A DNA stretch of 33,073 bases from Pseudomonadota bacterium (GTDB lineage Bacteria > Pseudomonadota > Alphaproteobacteria > Rhodospirillales > Magnetospirillaceae): NCBI GenBank assembly GCA_023426365.1, contig JAFAAW010000043.1, forward strand, positions 1 through 33,073, read 5' to 3'. Under the pieces are notes generated by a model that made no database searches, was not told the origin of the DNA, and worked only from the letters and a program-made list of their open reading frames with translations. Both the position numbers and the translations under genes were made by a program. Positions 9,624 through 17,826 of this stretch are shown one piece after another. How positions within the stretch are numbered: the first letter of the stretch is position 1; the number at the start of each line of letters is the position of its first letter.

Positions 9624-11186
9624 TCAGGCCGAGAGCGCCGCCGGAGCGGTTTTTTGCCGCTTCACCAAAAGTTTGTTCAAGGCGGTCACATAGGCCCGCG
9701 CCGAGGCGACCATGGTATCGGTGTCCGCGCCCTGGCCGTTGACGGTCTTGCCGTCCTCTTCCAGCCGCACGGTCACCTCGGCCTGGGCGTCGGTTCCCTG
9801 CGTCACCGCATGCACCTGATAAAGCTGCAACCGGGCGTCGTGGGGCACCAGCGCCTTGATGGCGTTGAAGGTGGCATCCACCGGGCCGTCGCCGGTGGCC
9901 TTGACGGATTTGGTCTCGCCGTCGATCTCCAGTTCCAGTTCGGCCTTCGGCGGGTTGTGCTTGGTGCCGCACAGCACTTCCAGCGAACGGAAACGGACAC
10001 GGTCGTTCTCGCGATAGACCGCCTCGTCGACGAGGGCCACGATATCCTCGTCAAATATGTCCTTTTTGCGGTCCGCCAGGTCCTTGAAGCGGACGAAGGC
10101 GTCCTCGATGGCGTTGTCGCCCAGGTCGTAGCCCAGTTGCTTGAGCTTGTCCTTGAAGGCGGCGCGGCCGGAATGCTTGCCCATGACCAGGCTGGAGCGG
10201 TTCAGGCCCACCGATTCCGGGGTCATGATCTCGTAGGTCTGGGCGCATTTCAGCACGCCGTCCTGATGGATGCCCGATTCGTGGGCAAAGGCGTTCTTGC
10301 CGACGATGGCCTTGTTGGGCTGGACCACGAAGCCGGTGACCGCCGAGACCAGCCGCGAGGTGCGGGTGATGTGCTCGGTCTTGATGCCGGTCTGATAGGG
10401 CAGCAGGTCGGGCCGGGTGCGGATCGCCATGACGATCTCTTCCATGGCGGCGTTGCCGGCGCGTTCGCCCAGGCCGTTGATGGTGCATTCGACCTGGCGG
10501 GCGCCGGCATTGACGGCGGCCAGCGAATTGGCGACGGCTAGGCCCAGGTCGTTGTGGCAATGCACCGACAAGATGGCCTTGTCGATGTTGGGCACCCGGT
10601 TCATCAGCATGGCGATCAGCGCCGCATATTCCTCGGGCACCGCATAGCCGACGGTGTCGGGAATGTTGATGGTGCGCGCGCCGGCATCGATGGCGGCCTC
10701 GACGCAGCGGCACAGGAAATCATGCTCGGTGCGCGAGCCGTCCTCGGCCGACCATTCCACGTCCTCCACCAGGGTGCGGGCGAAGGCCACCGAGTCGCGG
10801 ATCTTCTCGAGCACCTTTTCCGGCTCCATCTGCAGCTTGTACTTCATGTGCAGCGGGCTGGTGGACAGGAAGGTGTGGATGCGGTGGCGCGGCGCCAACT
10901 TCACCGCTTCGGCGCAGCGTTCGATGTCGCCCTTGGTGGCGCGGGCCAGACCGGCGATGGTGGCGTTCTTGACCACCCGGGCCACCGCCTGCACCGCCTC
11001 GAAATCGCCGTTGGACGCGATGGGAAAGCCGGCCTCGATCACATCGACGCCCATTTCCTCAAGAGCCAGGGCGATCTTGACCTTCTCTTCCAGATTCATG
11101 GAGGCGCCGGGCGATTGCTCGCCGTCGCGCAGAGTGGTGTCGAAGATGATGACCCGGTTCTTGTCCATATTCACGTCCAAATCCAT
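9624..11186 (-). CDS. leuA: 2-isopropylmalate synthase
   Basis: A 520-aa class I LeuA that condenses acetyl-CoA with 2-ketoisovalerate, the first committed step of leucine synthesis, in the cytoplasm. The metal/active-site block FDTTLRDGEQSPGASM is at the N-terminus, with HCHNDLGLAVANSLAAV in the TIM barrel. The C-terminal ~130 residues form the LeuA dimerisation/allosteric domain that binds leucine. ATG 11186 gives MDLDVNMDKNRVIIFD; the second ATG six codons on is also possible. It is near ilvIHC but separated by a kinase gene and a long 5' region, so it is probably transcribed on its own. Confidence 0.96.
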   Translation of the reverse strand: MDLDVNMDKNRVIIFDTTLRDGEQSPGASMNLEEKVKIALALEEMGVDVIEAGFPIASNGDFEAVQAVARVVKNATIAGLARATKGDIERCAEAVKLAPRHRIHTFLSTSPLHMKYKLQMEPEKVLEKIRDSVAFARTLVEDVEWSAEDGSRTEHDFLCRCVEAAIDAGARTINIPDTVGYAVPEEYAALIAMLMNRVPNIDKAILSVHCHNDLGLAVANSLAAVNAGARQVECTINGLGERAGNAAMEEIVMAIRTRPDLLPYQTGIKTEHITRTSRLVSAVTGFVVQPNKAIVGKNAFAHESGIHQDGVLKCAQTYEIMTPESVGLNRSSLVMGKHSGRAAFKDKLKQLGYDLGDNAIEDAFVRFKDLADRKKDIFDEDIVALVDEAVYRENDRVRFRSLEVLCGTKHNPPKAELELEIDGETKSVKATGDGPVDATFNAIKALVPHDARLQLYQVHAVTQGTDAQAEVTVRLEEDGKTVNGQGADTDTMVASARAYVTALNKLLVKRQKTAPAALSA

Positions 11187-11665
11187 TGGCGCCCACCCTG
11201 CCCCCGGGGCCGGAGCGCTTGTCAGTTACAGGTCCGACGCATGCGGCAGCCGGGGAACGGGGCGGCAACGGCGGCGGGCGGGCAGGGAAGGCGGCTGTGG
11301 CACCTGTCTTCCGCGTCGCACCGTTCCTTCACGCCCATTGTCCGCCTGACTTTCGTGGTTGGTACGGCCCTTGAATTTTCCATCAATGACGGCCGCCGCA
11401 TTAGGAAGTCCGACTTGCCCCGCCTTGTCAACTGGATCGTATGCCAGCAGGACAGTGAATAGGGCCTTTCTATCCCAAAAGGAATGGCTGTGCCTGTACG
11501 AAAAAGGGGGTATGGCGCCGCAGTCGTGTCAAGGTTGTGTCGTCAACCGATGATTGCCGGTTATCGCGTGTCGGCTCGTGCTCGGACCGGGGCAGTGTAA
11601 CCGCTGTTCCCGTTCGACCGCCCCCGTCTCTTTGGTGGCAAGCTGTTGGGATGGGAGTCCGGGCC
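11187..11665. other. Intergenic region upstream of leuA (479 bases)
   Basis: This stretch lies between the histidine kinase stop and leuA. On the minus strand it holds two TTGACA hexamers (near 11428 and 11542) that could be -35 boxes, but neither has a good -10 at normal spacing. A minus-strand frame ends ATGCGTCGGACCTGTAACTGA just upstream of leuA, but it is not rich in leucine codons, so I cannot support a classical leader-peptide attenuator. No RNA gene is visible. Confidence 0.4.
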
Positions 11666-13006
11666 TCAGGCCTGCGGCAGGATCAGCGCCACCTCGGCGC
11701 CGCCGTCGCTGCCGTTGGCCAGTTCCAGCCGGCCGCCATGGCGCTGGGCGATGGTCTTGGCCATGTACAGGCCCAACCCGGTGCCCGGCTGTTCGCGCGC
11801 GTTGTCGGCGCGAAAGAAGCGCTGGCCGACCTGGGCCAACTGGTCCCGGGGAAAACCGATGCCACGATCCCTGACGCGCAGGACCACCTCGCCCTGTTCC
11901 AGCCGCAGGGCGGCGGTGGCGAACGTGTCGGGGGCGGAGTATTTGAGCGCGTTGTCCAGCAGGTTGATGACGGCGGTGAACAGCAATTCGCGGTCGCCGA
12001 TCACCTGGGCGGGCGCCGTCGGCATGTCGGTGCGCAGCCGTCCGTGGCCCCACTTGTCGGTCAGCATGTCCACCGCCTCGGCGACCACCTCGGCCACGTT
12101 CAGGGTTTCGGGCTTGGCCACCGCCATGTCGGCCCGTTCCGCCGTCAGCAGGTTCTGGGTCAGGCGCTCGACCCGTTCGACCGTGCCGCGCAGGGTCGAC
12201 AATTGGCGGCTGACCTCGGCCGGCGGCGGGGTCAGCATGGCCTGGATGGTGTCGATGGCGCGGCCCATGATGGACAGCGGGGTGCGCAGCTCGTGCCCCA
12301 GCATGTGCAGGAACTGCCGGAGTTCGGATTTCATCCGCCGCTCGGTGGCCAGGGTGATGCCCTGCTGGCGCAGGTCGCGCGCCAGCCGGGTGCCCACCAT
12401 CAGCAGGATCGAGAAGAACAGGGTGATGCAGATCAGCGTCAGTTCCAGGAAGAACCAGCCCAGCATCTGGGGCGACCAGCCAAACAGGGGGTCCGGATGC
12501 AGCACGGTGATCAGCATGCGCGTCATCAGGGCGGCGATGTGGAAGCTGAGCGCCCCGAACACCATGGTTTCCGCCACGTCCAGCCGGCGCTTGCGCATCC
12601 GCATCAGAACGACGCCGCGCCCGAAGATCAGCACGCTGATGATGGTGATGACGACGATGCGCAGCTTCAGGTCGTCGGGGGCGACGGCCAGCATGATCTC
12701 CCACAACACCGCGGTCAGCGCCGACACCCCCAGGATCAGCCGGTAATTGGCCCGCCGTCCCATGAAGGCCAGCGCGCCTTCGGCCATGGTGGCTTCGGCG
12801 GCGACCGCCAGCACGTTGTGCAGCACGATGCCCTGGATGCTGCGGTCGGTCAGGGTGGCGAAGGTCAGGACGGTCAGCAGATAGCTGACCGCCAGGATGC
12901 CCAGGCCGTTCAGGCCCTTATGCACCTTCCACAGCAACAGCGCGGTCAGGCCGCTGACGGTGCTGACCGAAAGCAGGAAAATCAGGGCCGTCTTCGGGTC
13001 GAGCAT
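11666..13006 (-). CDS. Orphan membrane sensor histidine kinase
   Basis: A 446-aa protein with seven to eight hydrophobic segments in residues 1-205 and almost no extracellular domain, then a cytoplasmic kinase core: H box HMLGHELRTPLS with phospho-acceptor His238, N box NLLDNALKYS (348-357), G1 DRGIGF (390-395) and G2 GTGLGLYMA (408-416). ATG 13006 is taken because the membrane domain begins there; the frame further upstream runs into the ilvC terminator. A sensor built of membrane helices suggests an intramembrane or lipid-borne signal. No response regulator lies next to it. It sits between ilvC and leuA but nothing in the sequence ties it to amino acid control. Confidence 0.9.
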   Translation of the reverse strand: MLDPKTALIFLLSVSTVSGLTALLLWKVHKGLNGLGILAVSYLLTVLTFATLTDRSIQGIVLHNVLAVAAEATMAEGALAFMGRRANYRLILGVSALTAVLWEIMLAVAPDDLKLRIVVITIISVLIFGRGVVLMRMRKRRLDVAETMVFGALSFHIAALMTRMLITVLHPDPLFGWSPQMLGWFFLELTLICITLFFSILLMVGTRLARDLRQQGITLATERRMKSELRQFLHMLGHELRTPLSIMGRAIDTIQAMLTPPPAEVSRQLSTLRGTVERVERLTQNLLTAERADMAVAKPETLNVAEVVAEAVDMLTDKWGHGRLRTDMPTAPAQVIGDRELLFTAVINLLDNALKYSAPDTFATAALRLEQGEVVLRVRDRGIGFPRDQLAQVGQRFFRADNAREQPGTGLGLYMAKTIAQRHGGRLELANGSDGGAEVALILPQA

Positions 13007-13188
13007 GGTCTCACGCCGGCTGCCCGCGGCGCGGGGTGATGGCGCGCCGCGTGTGTGGTGGTCTTGCGCGCGCTCTGGGTGCGCGCTGGGGCGGCAGTAT
13101 AGAGGCCCCGCCCGCCCGGGTCGAGATCGGCCCGGACCGGCGGCGGCGCGGGACCGGGCGCTTCCTCCGCGCTGATCGGAGGCGACCC

Positions 13189-13222
13189 AAAAAAACAAGC
13201 CCCGCCGGAGGGGCGGGGCTTG
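13189..13222 (-). terminator. Intrinsic terminator after ilvC
   Basis: On the minus strand an 11-bp perfect stem (13222-13212 with 13206-13196, arm CAAGCCCCGCC) with a 5-base loop is followed by seven T (A-run 13189-13195). It ends the ilvIHC transcript 23 bases after the ilvC stop and separates it from the kinase gene. Confidence 0.92.
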
Positions 13223-13245
13223 CTCGACGCGATGCTGGACCGGCC

Positions 13246-14265
13246 TTAGTTCTTGGCCTTGTCCACCAGCTTGTTCTTGGCGATCCACGGCATCATGCCG
13301 CGCAGACGCTCGCCCACCTGCTCGATGCCGTGCTCGGCCTGGATGCGGCGGGTGGCCTTGAAGGACGGCTGGCCGGCCTTGCACTCCAGCATCCAGTCGC
13401 GGACGAAGCGGCCGGACTGGATGTCTTCCAGCACGCGCTTCATCTCGGCCTTGGTCTCTTCGGTGATGATGCGCGGGCCGGTCACGTAGTCGCCGTACTC
13501 GGCGGTGTTCGAGATCGAGTAGCGCATGTTGGCGATGCCGCCCTCGTAGATCAGGTCCACGATCAGCTTCACTTCGTGCAGGCACTCGAAATAGGCCATC
13601 TCGGGGGCGTAGCCCGCCTCGACCAGGGTCTCGAAGCCGTACTGGATCAGCTTGGTCAGGCCGCCGCACAGCACGACCTGCTCGCCGAACAGGTCGGTCT
13701 CGCATTCCTCGCGGAAGCTGGTCTCGATGATGCCCGAACGGCCGCCGCCGATGGCGGAGGCGTAGGAGAGCGCGATCTCAAGCGCGTTGCCGGTGGCGTT
13801 CTGGGCCACGGCCACCAGGCAGGGGACGCCGCCGCCCTTCTGGTACTCGCCGCGGACGGTGTGGCCGGGGCCCTTGGGGGCGACCATGAACACGTCCAGG
13901 TCGGCGCGGGCCTCGATCAGGCCGAAATGGATGTTCAGGCCGTGGGCGAACACCAGGGCGGCACCCTGCTTCAGGTTCGGGGCCAGGTCGCGGTAATAGA
14001 TCTCGGCCTGCAGCTCGTCGGGGGTCAGGATCATGACCACATCGGCCCAGGCGGCGGCCTCGGCCGGCGACAGGACCTTCAGACCCTCGCCTTCGGCCTT
14101 CTTGACGGTGGCCGAACCGGGACGCAGGCCGACGGCCACTTCCTTGACGCCGGAATCGCGCAGGTTCAGCGCATGGGCATGGCCCTGGGAACCGTAGCCG
14201 ATGATGGCAACCTTCTTGCCCTTGATCAGATTGACGTCGGCATCCCGATCGTAATAGACGCGCAT
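13246..14265 (-). CDS. ilvC: Ketol-acid reductoisomerase (class I)
   Basis: A 339-aa short-form enzyme that isomerises and reduces acetolactate or acetohydroxybutyrate with NADPH and Mg2+, the second common step of valine and isoleucine synthesis. The Rossmann motif GYGSQGHAHALNLRDSG (23-39) is followed by the phosphate loop RPGSATVKKAE. The knotted C-terminal domain has the metal-ligand helix region (ETSFREECETDLFGEQVVLCGG). A strong ribosome binding site (GAAGGAAGAG) precedes ATG 14265. It lies 63 bases after ilvH and ends in a strong terminator. Confidence 0.97.
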   Translation of the reverse strand: MRVYYDRDADVNLIKGKKVAIIGYGSQGHAHALNLRDSGVKEVAVGLRPGSATVKKAEGEGLKVLSPAEAAAWADVVMILTPDELQAEIYYRDLAPNLKQGAALVFAHGLNIHFGLIEARADLDVFMVAPKGPGHTVRGEYQKGGGVPCLVAVAQNATGNALEIALSYASAIGGGRSGIIETSFREECETDLFGEQVVLCGGLTKLIQYGFETLVEAGYAPEMAYFECLHEVKLIVDLIYEGGIANMRYSISNTAEYGDYVTGPRIITEETKAEMKRVLEDIQSGRFVRDWMLECKAGQPSFKATRRIQAEHGIEQVGERLRGMMPWIAKNKLVDKAKN

Positions 14266-14328
14266 CGAACTCTTCCTTCTCGTGCTGCCCCTGGCTGATC
14301 CGCCGAGGCCGAAATAATCCGGTAGGGT

Positions 14329-14844
14329 TTACAGTGCCGACGGGCCGCGCGCAATGGCGACGACGCCGGTGCGCGACACGTCCACCAGACCCAGCGGCTC
14401 CATCAGCTTGATGAAGGCGTCCACCTTGTCGGTGGCGCCCACCACCTCGAACACGAAGGATTCGTTGGTGGCGTCGATCACGTTGGCGCGGAAGATGTCG
14501 GCGATGCGCAGGCTTTCGACCCGCTTCTCGCCGCTGCCAGCCACCTTGACCAGGGCCAGTTCGCGGCTGACATGGGCGCCCTCGATGGTCAGGTCCGAGA
14601 CCTTGTGAACCGGCACCAGACGGCGCAACTGGTTCTTGATCTGCTCGACGATCATCTTGGTGCCGGTGGTGACGATGGTGATGCGCGAGAGCTGCTCGCG
14701 GTTGTCCACCTCGGCCACCGTCAGGCTTTCGATGTTGTAGCCACGGCCCGAGAACAGGCCGATGACGCGGGCCAGCACGCCGGCTTCGTTGTCCACCAGG
14801 ACGGCGATGGTGTGGCGCTCGATGGCTTCTGCGATATGGGTCAC
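14329..14844 (-). CDS. ilvH: Acetolactate synthase small (regulatory) subunit
   Basis: A 171-aa subunit with an N-terminal ACT domain (HTIAVLVDNEAGVLARVIGLFSGRGYNIESLTVA) that binds valine and gives feedback inhibition, plus the C-terminal ALS_ss domain. I take the GTG at 14844 as start (MTHIAEAIERH...), with GGGGGA about 7 bases upstream. A TTG seven codons earlier (14865) would overlap the ilvI stop and lacks a site. It follows ilvI by 17 bases, so the two subunits are co-translated or nearly so. Confidence 0.95.
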   Translation of the reverse strand: MTHIAEAIERHTIAVLVDNEAGVLARVIGLFSGRGYNIESLTVAEVDNREQLSRITIVTTGTKMIVEQIKNQLRRLVPVHKVSDLTIEGAHVSRELALVKVAGSGEKRVESLRIADIFRANVIDATNESFVFEVVGATDKVDAFIKLMEPLGLVDVSRTGVVAIARGPSAL

Positions 14845-14861
14845 TTCTCTATCCCCCGATC

Positions 14862-16628
14862 TCAAACCAGGACCATGCCGTCTTGCTCGGAGCCGGGCTT
14901 TTCCAGCGACCGGTCCTCCGGGCCAAGCACCATTTCGTTATGGGCCATGCCGGGCATGATCATGGGGAAGCAGTTTTCCGACGCGTCGGTGCGGCAATCG
15001 ACGATGACCGGGCGGTCCACCGCGATCATCTCCTTGATCACGTCGTCCACCTCGCCGGGGGTTTCGGCGCGCAGGCCGACGGCGCCGAAGGCGTCGGCCA
15101 GCTTCACGAAGTCCGGGTGGGTGTGCATGTGGCTTTCGGAATAGCGGCCGCCGTGGATCAGTTCCTGCCACTGGCGGACCATGCCCATGTACTGGTTGTT
15201 CAGGATGAACACCTTGACCGGCAGGCGGTACTGACACAGCGTCGCCATTTCCTGGATGTTCATCTGGATCGACGATTCGCCGGCCACGTTGACCACCAGG
15301 GCGTCGGGATGCGCGGTCTGCACGCCCATGGCGGCCGGCAGGCCGTAGCCCATGGTGCCCAGGCCGCCCGAGGTCATCCAGTGGTTGGGCTGCTCGAACT
15401 TCAGGTGCTGGGCGGCCCACATCTGGTGCTGGCCCACCTCGGTGCAGAAATACGGGTTCTTGTGCTTGGTCAGCTCGTACAGGCGCTGGATGGCGTATTG
15501 CGGCTTGATGATCTTGTTCGAGTTCTCGTAGTGCAGGCAGTTGCGCGAGCGCCAGCCCTCGATGGTGGCCCACCACGCCTTGAGCGCCTTCTCGTCCATG
15601 CGGATCTGGCGCGCCTTCCACACCTTGATCAGGTCTTCCAGGATGTGGGCGGCGTCGCCCACCACCGACAGGTCCACCAGCACGTTCTTGTTGATCGAGC
15701 TGGGGTCGATGTCGATGTGGATCTTCTTGGAATGCGGCGCGAACGCGTTGACGCGGCCGGTCACGCGGTCGTCGAAGCGGGCGCCGATGTTGATCATCAG
15801 GTCGCAGCCGTGCATGGCCAGGTTGGCCTCGTAGGTGCCGTGCATGCCCAGCATGCCCAAGCTCAGCGGGTCCGAGCCGGGGAAGGCGCCCAGGCCCATC
15901 AGGGTCTGGGTGCACGGGAAGCCGGTCATGCGCACGAACTGGGTCAGCAACTGGCAGGCGGCCGGGCCGGAATTGATGACGCCGCCGCCCACATAGACCA
16001 CCGGGCGCTTGGCGTGGCTGATCATCTCGACGGCCTTCTCGATGGCCTTGAGATCGCCCTTCACCTGCGGCTTGTACTTGGACTTGACGCGGCTCGGCGG
16101 GTGGTACTCGCCCTTGCTCTGGACCACGTCCTTGGGCAGGTCCACCACCACCGGGCCGGGGCGGCCGCTGCGGGCCACGTGGAAGGCCTCGTGGATGGTG
16201 CGGGCCAGGTTGTTGACGTCCTTGACCAGGTAATTGTGCTTGGTGCACGGCCGGGTGATGCCGGTGATGTCGGCTTCCTGGAAGGCGTCGTTGCCGATCA
16301 GGCTGGTGGGCACCTGGCCGGTGATGCACACCAGCGGGATCGAGTCCATCAGCGCGTCGGTCAGGCCGGTGATGGTGTTGGTGGCGCCGGGACCCGAGGT
16401 CACCAGCACGCAGCCCACCTTGCCGGTCGAGCGGGCATAGCCTTCGGCGGCATGCACGGCGGCCTGTTCGTGGCGCACCAGGATGTGGCGCAGCCGGTTC
16501 TGCTTGAACAGTTCGTCATAGATGGGAAGTACCGCGCCGCCCGGATACCCGAAAATGACCTCGACGCCCTGGTCGACAAGGGCCTTCAAGAGGATTTCAG
16601 CTCCGTTCAACGTGTCCTGATGTGCCAT
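14862..16628 (-). CDS. ilvI: Acetolactate synthase large (catalytic) subunit
   Basis: A 588-aa thiamine-diphosphate enzyme making 2-acetolactate from two pyruvates. Three domains are seen: N-terminal Pyr domain with the catalytic Glu54 (VRHEQAAVHAAEGYAR), FAD-binding middle domain, and C-terminal PP domain. In the PP domain the usual GDG/GDA cofactor motif reads GES (450-452), with the paired NN at 477-478 intact, so a Glu replaces the Asp metal ligand. The rest is well conserved and the enzyme is very likely active. AGGAAAGG precedes ATG 16628. The gene heads ilvIHC, 99 bases after miaA. Confidence 0.96.
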   Translation of the reverse strand: MAHQDTLNGAEILLKALVDQGVEVIFGYPGGAVLPIYDELFKQNRLRHILVRHEQAAVHAAEGYARSTGKVGCVLVTSGPGATNTITGLTDALMDSIPLVCITGQVPTSLIGNDAFQEADITGITRPCTKHNYLVKDVNNLARTIHEAFHVARSGRPGPVVVDLPKDVVQSKGEYHPPSRVKSKYKPQVKGDLKAIEKAVEMISHAKRPVVYVGGGVINSGPAACQLLTQFVRMTGFPCTQTLMGLGAFPGSDPLSLGMLGMHGTYEANLAMHGCDLMINIGARFDDRVTGRVNAFAPHSKKIHIDIDPSSINKNVLVDLSVVGDAAHILEDLIKVWKARQIRMDEKALKAWWATIEGWRSRNCLHYENSNKIIKPQYAIQRLYELTKHKNPYFCTEVGQHQMWAAQHLKFEQPNHWMTSGGLGTMGYGLPAAMGVQTAHPDALVVNVAGESSIQMNIQEMATLCQYRLPVKVFILNNQYMGMVRQWQELIHGGRYSESHMHTHPDFVKLADAFGAVGLRAETPGEVDDVIKEMIAVDRPVIVDCRTDASENCFPMIMPGMAHNEMVLGPEDRSLEKPGSEQDGMVLV

Positions 16629-16727
16629 CTATGCACCCTTTCCTACTGACAGGTCGGCCGGTCCCGGATGCGGATGCGCAAGGGTGCGCGCGTGCCGGGG
16701 TTGGCGCGAGCGGCACAAACTAGCCCC

Positions 16728-17681
16728 TCAGCCGCCCTTGGTCAATAGAAACTGGCGAATAATCGCAAAGATTTCGCGGGATAGGCTTTCCGAAAATTGC
16801 GCAGCGACCACTTTTGGCGCATCAAGCTGATTGCGGAACCACGTCATCTGGCGTTTGGCGTAGTTGCGGGTCGCCTGGCAGGCCCGCGCGATGGCGGTGT
16901 CGCGATCGATGCCGCCGCGCAGCCACTGGGCCAGTTCCGGCACTCCCAGCGCCTTCATGGCGGGCAAGGCGGGGTCCAGGTTCATGTCCAGCAGGGCGCG
17001 CACCTCGTCGGCGGCGCCCATCTCCATCATCAGGGCGAAGCGGCGGTCGCAATTGGCATAGAGCGCGTCGCGCCCCGGCAACAGGGCAAAGGTCTGCCAG
17101 CGCGCCGCCACCCCGCCCTCCATGGGCAGGGCCTGCCATTCGGCCAGGGACCGGCCGGTGGCCGCCAGCACCTCCCAGGCCCGCGCCAGCCGCTGGCTGT
17201 TGGCCGGGTCCAGCCGCGCCGCCATCACCGGGTCGCGCGCGGCCAGTTCGGCGTGGAAGGCGGCGTTGCCCAGCAGCGAGAGCCGGGCGCGCGCCTCGGC
17301 CCGCACCTCGTCGGGGATGTCGGGCACCGGCGAGATGCCGTGCATCAGCGTGCGCAGGTACAGCCCGGTGCCGCCCACCACCACCGGCAGCTTGCCGGCG
17401 GCCCAGGCCTGGGCCATGGCCTCGGCCGCCATGTCCTTCCACAGCGCCGCCGAGCATGCCACCGCCGGCGACAGGACGCCGTACACCCGGTGCGGCGCCA
17501 GCGCCTCCTCCTCGGGCGAGGGGCGCGCGGTGATCACCCGCAGCACGTCATAGACCTGCATGGAATCGGCGTTGATGACCACGCCGTCGAATTCGCGGGC
17601 GATGGCAAGCGCCATGCCGGATTTGCCCGACGCGGTGGGGCCGGCGATGACGATGGCGGGGGGATGCGCGGACGACGGCAT
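16728..17681 (-). CDS. miaA: tRNA dimethylallyltransferase
   Basis: A 317-aa enzyme that transfers a dimethylallyl group to N6 of A37 in tRNAs reading UNN codons. The P-loop GPTASGKS lies near the N-terminus, followed by NADSMQVYD, VVVGGTGLYLRTLMHG and the C-terminal RNYAKRQMTWFRNQ. ATG 17681 (MPSSAHPPAIVIAGPTASGKSG) is preferred over a TTG two codons upstream; neither has a strong ribosome binding site. Position next to ilvI and serB is common in alphaproteobacteria. It is divergent from the chemotaxis receptor gene. Confidence 0.95.
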   Translation of the reverse strand: MPSSAHPPAIVIAGPTASGKSGMALAIAREFDGVVINADSMQVYDVLRVITARPSPEEEALAPHRVYGVLSPAVACSAALWKDMAAEAMAQAWAAGKLPVVVGGTGLYLRTLMHGISPVPDIPDEVRAEARARLSLLGNAAFHAELAARDPVMAARLDPANSQRLARAWEVLAATGRSLAEWQALPMEGGVAARWQTFALLPGRDALYANCDRRFALMMEMGAADEVRALLDMNLDPALPAMKALGVPELAQWLRGGIDRDTAIARACQATRNYAKRQMTWFRNQLDAPKVVAAQFSESLSREIFAIIRQFLLTKGG

Positions 17682-17826
17682 GGGCAACCGGAACTGTCGG
17701 GGACAATGGCTCTTGATAGGTCAGACGGACGATGCGGGAAACGGAAAAACTGCACCTTAAGTGTATTTGCCAGTCCGACAGCCATATGGGACGTTTGTAT
17801 TAACCATAATAGCAGGGGGAGCGGCC

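Noticed and set aside
11222..11431. A 69-codon minus-strand frame as a leuA leader peptide
   Set aside because: No run of leucine codons and no clear terminator/antiterminator pair.
14844..14865. TTG at 14865 as the ilvH start
   Set aside because: It overlaps the ilvI stop and lacks a ribosome binding site; GTG 14844 has GGGGGA at good spacing and gives the usual N-terminus.
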